Source of the DNA: Paulownia fortunei | Lineage: Eukaryota; Streptophyta; Magnoliopsida; Lamiales; Paulowniaceae | Direction of reading: 5' to 3' | Length of the DNA: 64,000 nucleotides | Assembly: GCA_019321725.1 (NCBI GenBank) | Contig: CM033109.1 | Coordinates: forward strand, 6,665,993-6,729,992 | Shown: positions 14,401 to 25,400 of the stretch, one piece after another | How the letters are laid out: the number at the start of each line of letters is the position of its first letter | Numbering within the stretch: position 1 is the stretch's first letter | Made by a program: the position numbers and the translations under genes | The notes under the pieces: generated by a model | Seen by the model: only the letters and a program-made list of their open reading frames with translations | The model's database searches: none | What the model was told of the DNA's origin: nothing

Positions 14401-15156
14401 TATGTGGCCTCTAATCTGAAGTCTATATTTGATTGCTCTGTTATTTCCTTTACTTTTCTTGTTTGGAAAGAAATCTATAGCAGATGTGTTGAAAAACAGA
14501 AAACAACATCAATGTTTTATAAACTTTTGGTTGTGACTCCACTCTGCATAATCTTTTTGTTAGGCTTCCTGCATTTGGCATATTATCTTTGTTATGTTAT
14601 TTACTCAGGTTTGAACATCAGATTTTTTGTGTCATCAGATTCTGCAGTAATGCTTGTAGCATTATACATTTGTGTGAAAATTCATAGTATCTGAATCATC
14701 TTAGCAGGACTTTCTCTCCAATTGAAGTGAACCATGTTGAATTCTTTACTGATTAAATTATATGGCCTCTAATCTGAAGTCTATATTTGATTGCTCTGTT
14801 ATTTCCTATACTTTTCTTGTTTGGAAAGAAATCTATAGCAGATGTGTTGAAAAACAGAAAACAACATCAACGTTTTATAAACTTTTGGTTGTGACTCCAC
14901 TCTGCATAATCTTTTTGTTAGGCTTCCTGCATTTGGCATATTATCTTTGTTACGTTTTTTACTCAGGTTTGAACATCGGGAAGAGAACAGAAAGGATTGC
15001 CTCAGAACTCTATTTGCTTTAATTGAGGAGGCTGGAAAAGCTAGGAAACTGGTGGAGGATGCCCGAACTTCCGCGGTGAAAGAGAGACTTAAAGCTAATC
15101 CAAAGTTCATGCAGAGATTGCAAGCCAAGAAGCAAGTTGCAGAATCAATTCAGTAA
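11472..15156 (+). CDS. Mitochondrial small-subunit ribosomal protein mS35 (S24/S35 family), 4 exons
   Basis: Exons 11472-11760, 12317-12718, 13823-14237 and 14967-15156 join in phase to give 431 residues. The N-terminus (MRGALLRKLSLYTRN, rich in R, L and S and lacking acids) looks like a mitochondrial presequence. An acidic middle region with YFNMDDRKWDDMIKEA follows, then a charged helix-rich part (residues 231-300). The conserved mitochondrial S24/S35 domain covers about residues 325-415, with KLAVTVKELGLSKHQF, the RYNP motif and FEHREENRKDCL. The product belongs in the small subunit of the mitochondrial ribosome. It starts head-to-head with the DUF707 gene about 1.9 kb away. Intron 1 contains a run of 14 G at 11830-11843. 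Intron 3 contains a tandem duplication that includes a second copy of the exon 4 acceptor. The length and four-exon layout look intact. Confidence 0.95.
11830..11843 (+). repeat. G14 homopolymer in mS35 intron 1
   Basis: Fourteen consecutive G follow a T-run and GGGAGGC. Such runs are unstable and error-prone in sequencing, so the length should be treated with caution. It is intronic and has no coding effect. Confidence 0.85.
14266..14978 (+). repeat. About 356-bp tandem duplication covering intron 3 and the edge of mS35 exon 4
   Basis: Copy 1 is about 14266-14621 and copy 2 about 14622-14978, offset by 356-358 bases with only a few differences. Each copy ends with TTACTCAG followed by GTTTGAACATC, which is the 3' splice site plus the first 11 coding bases of exon 4. 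Only in copy 2 does the sequence continue into the real exon (CGGGAAGAG...). Copy 1 therefore carries a decoy acceptor. High similarity of the copies implies a recent event. Confidence 0.93.
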
Positions 15157-15159
15157 CTG

Positions 15160-17469
15160 CATTATAAGAACTAGGTTATTTTGACTGCTTTCAAGAAAAA
15201 TGAGGTTTGATGATCAGATGGTTACTCATCTTTTGGAATGTTATCTCATTTCTACAGAAAATATATTGCATGAAAAATGATGAAGCTACTTTTCCTGACC
15301 TTCTTGGAAACTATCGTTTTTGTTGCTTGTTGTAGCAGTTTAGAGAGTGAGAAAAGGCGGAATCGGTGCTAAACGAAATCACATTCCTTATTGGGCAAGA
15401 AAGTTTATATCAATAATTCTCTTGCGCACGATCTTTGTTTAGAGAAAAACAGAGAAAAACAATGAAGATTACTTCATCTAATTGACAAATATTATAAGCC
15501 TTGATTATTTCGTAGGCTCTTTCCTTCTGTTTTCATGTGAAGGTCCTTGTTATCGATTTCTTAGGTACTCCATACTCGTTAGATTTGCATTTTTTCAAGT
15601 TATTTTGGCCTGTTGGCCTGCATCTTTTCTGCTATTCAGTATTTTTATTAGTCAACAAGATGATGCTTGTCTGAGAGATCTTTTGAAGACCCTTCTTATT
15701 TTCTTGTTTTTTTAGTGTTCTGTCTCGTTTTGATTGTCAAATGAACTTGAATATGCGTACTTGGATTTTGAGGACAAAGGGGATAATTTAAGCCTTTTTA
15801 TAAGAAAACAGAGTCATAGTGATCTTTTCCTTATATTTGTGTCTTGTGGTGAATGACAGTGTGCCTTCTAAATAATTAAGAGATAATCAGGCAAGTCTGG
15901 TCATATTATCAGAAAAATCTCTCTATTTTGAAAAATAATGCTGACACCTCCTATTGTTGCCCAAAAAAGTTAATGGTCTATTTTCCTGTCCAAAAACAAA
16001 TAAGTAAAAAGAAATAGACCGAAAAAATAAAGCTCTTGCGGTTAATTATACCTCTCATATTATAATAACACTAACATTAAGGAAAAATATGTATACTTTT
16101 TTTAAAATAAAATTAGATTAAAACTTTGAAATTTTCTAGCTCTCTTGTTGTCTTCCCTTTCTCTATACATATGTACATATAGATATTAATGTATACTTTT
16201 GTTGAAATAGGTGTACATATAGATATGTACAATTTTGTTAATAATATACATATATTATATTTACATTGGGGGTGGGATCTGAGGTGGGAGGGGGGGGGGT
16301 GCTGGGGTAGGGTTGGGTGTTGGGGGTAGCAGGGGGTGGGGCAGAGGGTGGAGTTTGGGTTTGGGTTCGGGGGATTGGGGAGGGGGGGATTATTGAAGGA
16401 GGAAGAAGAAGAAAAATAAAGACAAAGGAAAAGGAAAAGCAAAGAAAAGGATGAGAAGGTAAAAGAAAAATAGATTATTTATATGAATAAGTATATATTT
16501 AAAAATAGTTAAGTTACTTTTAGTGTTTGATTAACAATTAACTAATCAACTGGTTAAATATATGTCAATTAAATAACATTATTCATGAAATGTTAAAAAA
16601 ATTGATTAAAATATGTAAAAATTACTTAATTGTCAAAAATAAAATTGAATTAGGGCTAATTTGTTATTAAATAACTATAAATTTTAATTTGTAAGAACTT
16701 ATGAAAGATCTACGTATGCATGCAATCGTTTGTTTTTTAACACAAATAACCTTTCACCCTGTGACCTAAACATTGAAACACAGGAAATCGAGGAGCAAAG
16801 GATAGTAGCAGATGGAAGATGGACATCACTACAAAAAAAATGGAATATGTATTGCCAATTTTACCCTCGGTGATTTGGTCTTTAATTTTGACCAACTTTT
16901 TGAAATCGAAATGTAGACTTGACCACAGATCAGAAACCGTCGGTTCCACAGTTCAAAAAAATTTCGACCATTAACCTTAACCATCAAGGTCAATTACGGT
17001 CTGAGTTCTGGTTCCGGTTTCGACCCTTGAATTTTTTATTTTTAATTTTATCTTATATTTTGAAAATTTGTAACTTTTTAACTAACTATTAATTCTACAA
17101 AATTTAACTTTTATAAAACAAAAACAAAGGTTTGAAATCTTAAACATAAATTTGAATGAAAATTTTTGAACTTAAATTTTAAAAAAAATTATCATTAATT
17201 TTTGAACTTAATGAATAAACTTTAAGTTAAATTTGAAAAATAAATATCTAAAATTTAAAGTATCAAATATTCTAATTATAATAAATGTAAAAAAAAATTC
17301 AACTTGAAATCTTAAAATTTAAACTTAAATTTCAATAAAAATAAATTGCACTTAAATTTTAAAAAAATATTAGCAAAAATTTAAATTATATAATTAAAAA
17401 TTATTTTAAAAATAACAAAAGTTTGAACTTAAATTTAAATTGCATATGTATCCTTTTAGAATATAGATG
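15160..17469. other. Intergenic, AT-rich, with a G-rich tract
   Basis: This follows the mS35 gene and precedes the hAT remnant. No gene is supported. It includes the strongly G-rich stretch described separately. About 16827-17060 has GTC/GAC-rich sequence of the kind often seen in the ends of plant DNA transposons and may be the distal end of the hAT element, followed by very A/T-rich sequence to about 17450. Confidence 0.5.
16268..16388 (+). repeat. G-rich tract with quadruplex potential
   Basis: About 120 bases on the plus strand consist mostly of G-runs of three to ten separated by one to four bases, including GGGTTGGGTGTTGGG and a TTTGGGTTTGGG stretch. The flanks are AT-rich, so the skew is sharp. 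The minus-strand frame across it is a proline-rich artefact. Many four-run combinations fit the usual G-quadruplex pattern. Confidence 0.85.
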
Positions 17470-19487
17470 AATCAAAACCCACGTAATTCTTTTACCTTTT
17501 AAACCTCCGTACCTTAAGCAGTGATGTGACTCAATCACTCTCACCGTTCCCGTCATTGTTTCGTCCGTGTCCTCCTCTTGATTTTCCTCTGAATCCTTTG
17601 AAGCAGGTGAAACAATTATCTTTTCGTTATCACAGACAAATTGGATACATTTGCTCATTTTGCGACTATTATCGTAAAATATCGAACTCTCCATTGTCAT
17701 TTGTCTCATTAAACTCAAATGAAACATTAAAATAGTTCACAAGTTTCTGACTAGAACTTGAGGATCCTCGAGGACGCTTAGTCCATTTCCTAAGTAAAAG
17801 TTGTGTTGTCGTAAGTTTAAAATTACTACTGCTACTACTAGTTATATGTATATCAACTTGAATTGATTATAAACCATATTTGGAACTATATTCATTATAA
17901 AATTTATTTAAAAGTGTTCTAATTTTAAATATAATATTATTAATATCTAAATTATAATCATTTTTATTACGTTTTAATGCATTATAACAAATTAATAACA
18001 AATCTTACAAACCATCTAATTTAAGTTTAGGATAAAAAAACAACAACAATTAAATTAATATATGAAATTTCAAAAAAATATTTTTTCCATTTCAACTGTA
18101 TTGATAAAGTACAATTTACTAAATTTTCATGTTGCAAGTTAATATGTTCATGTAAAATTGATACAATATTACAATAATTTAATAATACTAAATAAGAAAT
18201 TGGGAAATAAACACTAGATAATTGTAAAGTAGCATCATTAAATATTTTTAAAATAATTTTTTTCACATACTGTCCAATGATGTGGATATAAATGAAAAGG
18301 AATAGAAATAATTTGTAAAAAAAATTGACATAATAAATCTTTATAGTCGATAAATTCTTCTAATAATCTATATGTTGAATTCCAACTGGTTGGAACATCC
18401 TATTGAAATTTTTTAGACCTCACACCATTAGCATTACAAAAATCTAAATCATTGTTTATTAATATGTGGATGTGTCCATAAATAAGAAAATAATTGTCTA
18501 ATTGGTTTAAGTTGATTATCTAAAACTTTTAAGTCATCTTGTACACATAAATTTTAAATATGAAATATACATCTAATATGAATAAATTTATCACCAATCG
18601 ATGGTTCACATACAACTTTAAGATTACCAATACTAGTATTATTAGCTGCAACATTATCAAATGATATTGAAAATTTTTTATTAACTAAATTATATTTTTC
18701 TAATATTAAAAATATAATTTGTGAAATATTTATCGCTGTGTGGACTATTAAAAACTCTAAATGCAAGTAATCTTTTTTAAAGTGTCCAAGAATCATCAAT
18801 CCAATGACATGTAATACCCATATATGAATGTATTTGCCAATGATCACTACATAAAGAAATTTTATTATTTATATTATTTAATAAATTTTTTAACTCTTTT
18901 TTAGTTTTATTATATAATATTTTACATGGCGTGTTAGTGTGGTTCGTGAAACACCTTTAGCCGCCGGATTATATATTGTTTGAATTAATTCATTAAAAAA
19001 AATTATTTACAAAACTAAAACTAAGATGTTCAACAAAAATAAATCTAATTAAATTTTATCTACATCTAACATCATTATATTTAAATAAAGAAAGATCGTT
19101 ACCTCCACCTGCGTCGGAAGATGCGAATGATGATATTTGAGTTTGGGTACGATCAATGTCAAATTCTATTGAATGTTTTTTCTTTACATATCTTTTCAAG
19201 GATCCATAACCGCCTCCGGATTTAAATTTGTAAGATTGCGAACAATATTTATACTTTACTTGTATCTATTCATTTGGAAGTGTCACTTTATCAAAATATT
19301 TTGTAAAAATAGAGGATTTGAGATATGAAATAGATCGAGTATGAGTATCACTAATTGTTTCTTGAATAATATACAAATGAGTTTGCTTTTCATCACTTAT
19401 CTCAACTTCACAATCGATGTTGAGTTTTGGCTGTTCGTTGGTTACAGGCATCTTTCCCTTACATTTGTTGTTTGAACCGACCATTTT
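17470..19487 (-). pseudogene. Decayed hAT-family transposase (BED finger, Ac-like)
   Basis: Read on the minus strand in several frames, this gives the order typical of plant hAT (RICESLEEPER-like) transposases. There is a start region with FDKVTLPN and a BED-type finger (YKFKSGGGYGSLKRYVKKKH, 19140-19260) in which the first Cys and one His position are Tyr. It continues with LPFSF-type sequence, a catalytic-core part with SFDNVAANNTSIG (18640-18690), FIHIRCIFHI, VPTSWNSTYRLLEEF (18340-18400) and FNDATLQLSSVYFPISYLVL (18180-18250). A C-terminal linker with KRPRGSSSSS lies near 17780. Many stops and frameshifts break the frame, and the dimerisation segment after 17690 is barely recognisable. 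It is dead coding sequence. The terminal inverted repeats and target-site duplication were not resolved. Confidence 0.85.
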
Positions 19488-19737
19488 TTAATAAATGATG
19501 AAAATTTAGTATATAAAATTGAATAATGAATAATTGAAGATGAAATATGAAAAAAAATTTAATAAAATAATTTAAATAATATAGAATTGAGAATGAATAA
19601 TTAAGAATGAAAATTAGAAAATTAAGAGTTGAAAATTAGATAATTGAGAGTTAAGAATTGAAGTATGGAAAAAATGAAGAGTGGAAGAATATTTATAGGA
19701 GGAAATTTTTTAAAAAAAAAAAAAAGAAAAAAAAATA

Positions 19738-20027
19738 AACGGTCAAATGACTGTTTGGACTTGACAACGGTCATTTGACCGTTGCCAATGATGTTGCCAA
19801 CATTGGCAATGGCTAGTTTTTTTTTTTCTTTTTTCTTTTATTTTTTGTTTGAATCGCTGGACTGACCCGGCGGTTCATGGGTCCGAATATTTCGGACCCG
19901 TAATCGGCCAGTAAATTCATAGGCCGATTATGGGTCTACGGATCGATCACAAGCCGTGTTTGATTTCTCATGGTCGGGTCTGCCGAAATACCAATCGGAC
20001 TCGGCCTGTGGTCGGGTCTGCCGAAAT
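19738..20027. repeat. Palindromes and direct repeat upstream of the hAT transposase
   Basis: Three inverted repeats lie close together: arms 19738-19751 and 19770-19783 (14 bp, AACGGTCAAATGAC and its complement), arms 19782-19790 and 19801-19809 (9 bp), and arms 19879-19887 and 19891-19899 (9 bp around TAT). An 18-bp direct repeat, GGTCGGGTCTGCCGAAAT, occurs at 19972-19989 and 20010-20027. The GC content is higher than in the flanks. The position 250-540 bases upstream of the transposase start suggests the subterminal region of the element. Confidence 0.75.
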
Positions 20028-20059
20028 GCCCTTCCGATATCATATATGCATCTGCGGTG

Positions 20060-21780
20060 TGCCAATGAATCTGGATGTATATAAAGAAAAATAAGTGAAT
20101 TGTGAAAGTTTAATTTTCTTTATCCTTTTTGTTCTGTAAATGTAACTTTATATTAGCTATAATATTTAAATAAAATATATTTAATAAGTAATTAATAACC
20201 AATTCTACTTAATCACATAGATGATAACCAAATAATCAAGTACTTATTTAAATAACTAATTCATTATTTTAGCTTTAGTTTTCAACTAATCACTTATTTC
20301 TTAATCAATCAAATAATCAATAGCCAAATATTGAATAATTTTTATTGCTTTTAACCAATAAAATAATTAATACTTAATTTTAATTTTTAACTAATCAAAT
20401 GGTTAATAATTAAATTAATTAAAATTTGAACAATTAAATAATCAAAATCAAATTATTAATACCTTATTATTTTTAATTAACCAAACAACCAAACAATTAT
20501 TTAACTAATTAAATATTTACTTTTTAACTAGTCAAGTATCCATAATGAATATCTATAAAAATAACTTAACTATGATCAAATATAAAAGAATAAACTAAAG
20601 GGGTTGGATAGAATAAGAAATCAATTACTTTATTTACAATTTAACTATATTTTTTTCTTTTTTTGTCATTTTCTTTTTTCTCCCTCGTTCTTCAACCCCA
20701 TGTTGACGTCGTCAACACCACCACCCCCTCCCCCGTCACTTTTTTTATTTCCATTATCTATTGGGATGACAATGGGATGAGTTTGGTCAAATTCAAGATA
20801 TGATCCATCAATAATTTTTAAAATTCATATTCAACGAATTAAATCTGCTAAACTCGTTTTATTATTTTAAAAATATTAAATAATATTTTTTTTAAAGAAT
20901 ATCCTAAAACTTTTTTAAAAAATCACATAAATATATATAATAAATTTAAAAAGATAAAAAAGTTAAACGGGGGGGGGGGCATAAAAAGTTTTAGCATTCC
21001 ACTTGTTCCCCCTCCCTCCACAACCCCACCAAACCACCACCACCCAAAATAAAATAAAATAAAATAAAATAAAATAAAAGAAAAGAGACGTTGAGAAAGC
21101 AGAAAGAAAAATATCATTGGGAGCTTGAAATGCTTGTACCAATTTGTGATTCAACAAGGTTTATGTGGATTTTGGCATCTCTAACACAGGTGTTGGTATT
21201 GCAAAATTGAGCCATGTCCTTCATTTTTCTTTACTATTGTAGTAACATGCATCCTTAACAGTGTAATACGAGTACGACGAGTTTTTGGTCTAATGCTGAG
21301 TGGTCTGAAGCCCCTCAGCATGTAGCTGGCTATTACAAGGAATTTTTGGTTTAACATGCTATGGAGTGCTTTTTATCCTGCTCATGTTGGTATTTGACAT
21401 TCTCCATTCTTTTGTGTTCTTGCACTTGCATGCATATGCATTTCATAAACGGGGATTTATATATCTCTATCAGCTGTCTTTTGTGTTTTGTGCTGTAGTG
21501 ATTTGCTTCTAATTTAATCTTTATTTTGTGTGTTCTTGATCTTCTATCTTCCACTAGTGTGAGCGCAATGAGGTTTTCTTCTCCTTTTCTTTTTCCCTGG
21601 GATCATGTAGTATGGCTACTGTGTAAGTTAAGTATAGATTTGCTGCAAAGACATGTGCACGTATGCACCTGCAGCTCTTGTTTATACACATGTTGTACTA
21701 ATGCTAAACAGTTTAACAGTAGTTTCAATTTATAGTCGTGTCTCACGATCGTGATCGTATCTATCGTGGACAGTACTGGT
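20060..21780. other. Intergenic sequence with simple repeats
   Basis: No gene is supported. The first part is AT-rich with repeated AATTAATTAA-type words. A pyrimidine-rich block (CACCACCACCCCCTCCCCC) lies near 20718-20740 and another C-rich block at 21000-21045, followed by an AAAAT pentamer repeat at about 21049-21080. A sequence resembling the start of some plant DNA transposons (GGGATGACAATGGGA) lies near 20762, but no partner end was found. From 21120 to 21780 the composition is more gene-like, but I recognise no protein. Confidence 0.45.
21049..21080 (+). repeat. (AAAAT)n microsatellite
   Basis: About six AAAAT units follow a C-rich block and end in AAAAGAAAAGAGA. Confidence 0.85.
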
Positions 21781-21789
21781 TGAAAGAAT

Positions 21790-21977
21790 GAAATGTATAT
21801 AGTGGGAAAGGTTCCAGATGAGAAGGTGTGGGAGATTTATGCAGACCTTTCTTATAGTGGGAAAGGTTCCAGATGAGAAGGTGTGGGAGATTTATGCAGA
21901 CCTTTCGGAGTTAAGGTATGCCGACCCAGTTGAGTTCGGAGAATTTGTCGTTAGTTTTAAACTTGACGTTGAATAAG
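21790..21977 (+). pseudogene. Possible fragment of a Bet v 1 / norcoclaurine-synthase-like gene
   Basis: A short plus-strand frame reads VGKVPDEKVWEIYADLSEL and then stops at 21975. The pattern V-P-x-E-K-V-W-E-I-Y resembles the N-terminal strand and helix of Bet v 1-fold proteins such as norcoclaurine synthase-like and related proteins. The rest of such a domain is absent. The coding-like stretch is duplicated in tandem with a 55-bp period (21798-21852 and 21853-21907), which breaks the frame. The match is short, so the assignment is weak; it may be chance. Confidence 0.25.
21798..21907 (+). repeat. 55-bp tandem duplication
   Basis: Two copies at 21798-21852 and 21853-21907 are identical or nearly so over TATAGTGGGAAAGGTTCCAG and onward to GCAGACCTTTC. 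The period is not a multiple of three. The near-identity implies a recent event. Confidence 0.92.
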
Positions 21978-22460
21978 GGACTTGACCATTCTACACAAAC
22001 TGGTCGGCTTCTGCAGCTGTACCCTTGATGAGCCCAAGACAGGGTAAAACCAATTATTGTCCCTTTGGATGAGGCTGACTAGGTCGGAGCACCGATCCAT
22101 TACACGTGACTACTTAAAAGTATTAATGGTTTATTCTTTGATGCAAGATGCTGATTAGTCTAAACTGCACACATATCTGATGTAACATTTTCAGGCTATG
22201 AGACAGATGCAGTTCTTGTCTGCCTTTAATAGCAAATTTAGGACAATATTTGAACAGAAAAACTACAAAGAAAACAGTGGAAGTGTTTTTTCACTTTCAT
22301 TTTCTGTGCTCACGAATCACAATCCCAATTCGTATTAAGATGTTACAATGAACACGGCACAGAAAAGCTAATTTTTTTTTTTTTTAATTTTGATGACCGA
22401 AAAACAGATGGTTACTTCCTCAGTAATTTTGATAAAGAGTGAACCATCTCCTAAATAGTA

Positions 22461-25400
22461 TCATATACGTGTTCTTTTGCTTACGATTCCAGCAATGAGA
22501 TTTCCTACTTCCTCGCTGCAATCCTCCTGCACATGATGCCCTGCCTGAAAAACCAACAGAATATATCTATAAAACCACAGAATTACGAGAAGTTATATCA
22601 CACAGAAGACTCAGATTCTAAGATTATATTACACCTAATTGTACAGAAAAAGAGATGCAAGAACTGCCCACAACTCAGAAAAAAACTAACTGGTCACACT
22701 CCTCTGACAGAATTTTCTTAGCTCATTGCTTCAGAACTCTTCTAACTATAATGCATATAAGGTTGTCTTCAGAGCAAGATTTAGTTTTTAAGACTGATGT
22801 ATTACCATTGGAAGTGTGACCAATTGATGCTTGGATTCTTTGCAAAATTCTTCGACACCTTCAAAGCTTAACCAGCGGTCCCTTTGACCCCAGCATACAG
22901 TTGTTTGAACTTTCCAATTCTCATCCATAAGTATACTTCTCATCTCTTCGACATATGTCTGCCAATTAAACAAAATGAGATCCAACAAGTTAGCACTGAA
23001 GTTTTACCAAAAGAGGTGATATTGATGTTAGAACTAGGCATTAGTTCCATTAATTAACAACCACAAGATAAAAGGGAGTCCTTTTGAAGCATTTATCGCA
23101 ATTCACCAAACATTTTGTTTTTCCAGTTTCTGCATATATGAGGATAAAATAGCACTCTGACACAGTGAAGAGAACTTTCTTCTATTCATGCATAAATTTG
23201 CATCTTTACTTTAATAATTTTCTTTTTTCTTTTCATGTTTACGGATACTCTCAATTTCAACTGGTAAAAACAGAACAAAAGAAGGAGATGGAGAGACAAA
23301 AGGCAACTGCAGGTATAGAAGAACTGAAAGGAAACAAAGGAAGAAATATCACTCGTCAATGTTGGAAGTTGCTCATACATTTCAGCTTTTGAAACTGCTG
23401 ACAGTTTTCTTACAAAATGTTTCTAGGATGTGAGCTTTATAAGAGTTTGCTTATTCAGATACAATTTCTTGCACCTAGCTTATGTAATAGCCACAGTATC
23501 CAGAAATCTTTTACAACAAATTCATGAAACCGCATTTACATTTTATTTATGGATATGTCGAAGTATTGAGTACGTTATAAAAACAAATTCTCATGCCCCC
23601 AAAGAACTCTTAACAAATTCAATGCTCTTGAGGACAAGGTAGATCTTGGAAATAACACGAAACTGAGACAAATTCAATGCTCTTCAAAAAAATGGTGGAG
23701 CTTGGTTGTGTTAACTCGAGTTATGGGGCTGACATATTGTAAATTTATACTTACTATGAAGGACTAGGATGAGATTTGTCATCGTAGTTGGCACCCAAAA
23801 GTTATTGTTATCAGATCCTTAAAACAGGTACGACATTCTTCTCAACCTCCCAAATGATCCCAATTTCAAGTGTAACTCGATTAATTATGTCCCAGTTTTT
23901 TGTTCTATGAAGAAGAGAATGCCATAAATAAATAAATATATGATGTCTATTTTCAGTGTGAAAAAATAAAAATATGAAGTGCTTATGCTGTTCTTAGAAA
24001 CATAAACACACTCACACTTGAGGTGCATAAAAATTTAAATGCTGAATAATGTCCAACAGGCATGCAACTCTGCAGAGTAGACATGATCCTTCACCAATAT
24101 ATATAACTAGGAATACATTCATACCATTAATACAGTTTCAACAATACTCTGATTTTGAAATATAATAAACATAACTTGTATGAATATATGTGAAAGATGC
24201 TACATGAACAGATCTATTAGCAAACAAAGAAACATTTAAAGAGAGATTTCACCTCAATCTTACAAATGCTACCTAGCCATCACCTCTCAAATCAAAAGAA
24301 AAAGAGTCAGCAGAGAAAATGCACCTTTAATTCCTTTTTCATTGACCTGCTAATTGCATTCAGAGCAAAACCAGCAGAACCAGATGTGAGGTATGGTCTT
24401 CTATAAACCATTGCAACATCTTCCTTCATCTTGTAAGGACCACAGCTTGTCAAGGCTTTATCACTGGCTCTTAAGGGATCCTGGTTGAGGTAGATTTTCA
24501 TGAAGAGCAGTGCAATCAAGGTTAGAACTATGAAGCCGAAAAAAGAAAAAAAAAGATGTTTTAGCTTCACAAATTTTGTAATTTTAAATGATAGTTTTTG
24601 ATCTTCCCACCTGAGAAAAAATTTCTCCTAGCAAAAAGTTGCTGAATATAGCAAGTGTTGATGGCAGGTTAGCATGTTTGACTGTCAGCTTTAGCAAACA
24701 AAAAAATGAAGAAAATTAGACATGCATATATATATGGCTAAAAATGGGTGCTACATTGATATGTAATAACGGATTCTTGTCCATTCGCAAGTTGGCTTCC
24801 AGGACCAAGGGATACTCAAAAGCAAGATTGATCTCAATAAAGTGGAAGTTGAACTCAGCTGGCTTGGTTTACTTTCTCGGGTGTACCGTGTACGTGGATT
24901 TAAGAGTTACTGTTGTCTGATATTCAAGAGCTTCTATAGGCATTGTTACCAGGAGCCATTTCTACAACTGACCAGGTGTAAACAATTAAGCATATAAGGA
25001 AACATCATATGAGAATTTTCACAGGATTTTTAAGCATGGCAACTTCTGTCACTTTATTTATTTATTTTTGGCCCCAGAAATCCAGAAAACACAGAAGGAA
25101 TCGGTAAAGTTGCTTCACCAATATTCCCTTCCACCACAGAAGCAAATTCCTTTAAGTTGACATGTTAAATCACTCTAGATCAGATCCAATTACATGATCT
25201 TGGAAGTATTAATACCATAGTTTAAAATGATAATTATTTTCAAATGCACCATTCTCAGTTCTCAAGATAACACGATACAGGTAGGATTTAAAACACTATA
25301 TCATTAGTTATATTTTTTAAGCAAAAATAAAAAATAAAAAAATTGTGCTTGATGAAACCCAAAAAGAATGGAAATGCACTGGTGAATTAACTGTTAACTA

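Noticed and set aside
16113..16442. Proline-rich open frame of 109 codons on the minus strand
   Set aside because: It is the complement of the G-rich tract and has no other coding features.
16827..16843. CACTACAAAAAAAA, like the end of a CACTA transposon
   Set aside because: No matching inverted end (TTGTAGTG) or CACTA transposase was found nearby, and the motif is short and A-rich. A similar string in a DUF707 intron near 9051 also lacks a partner.
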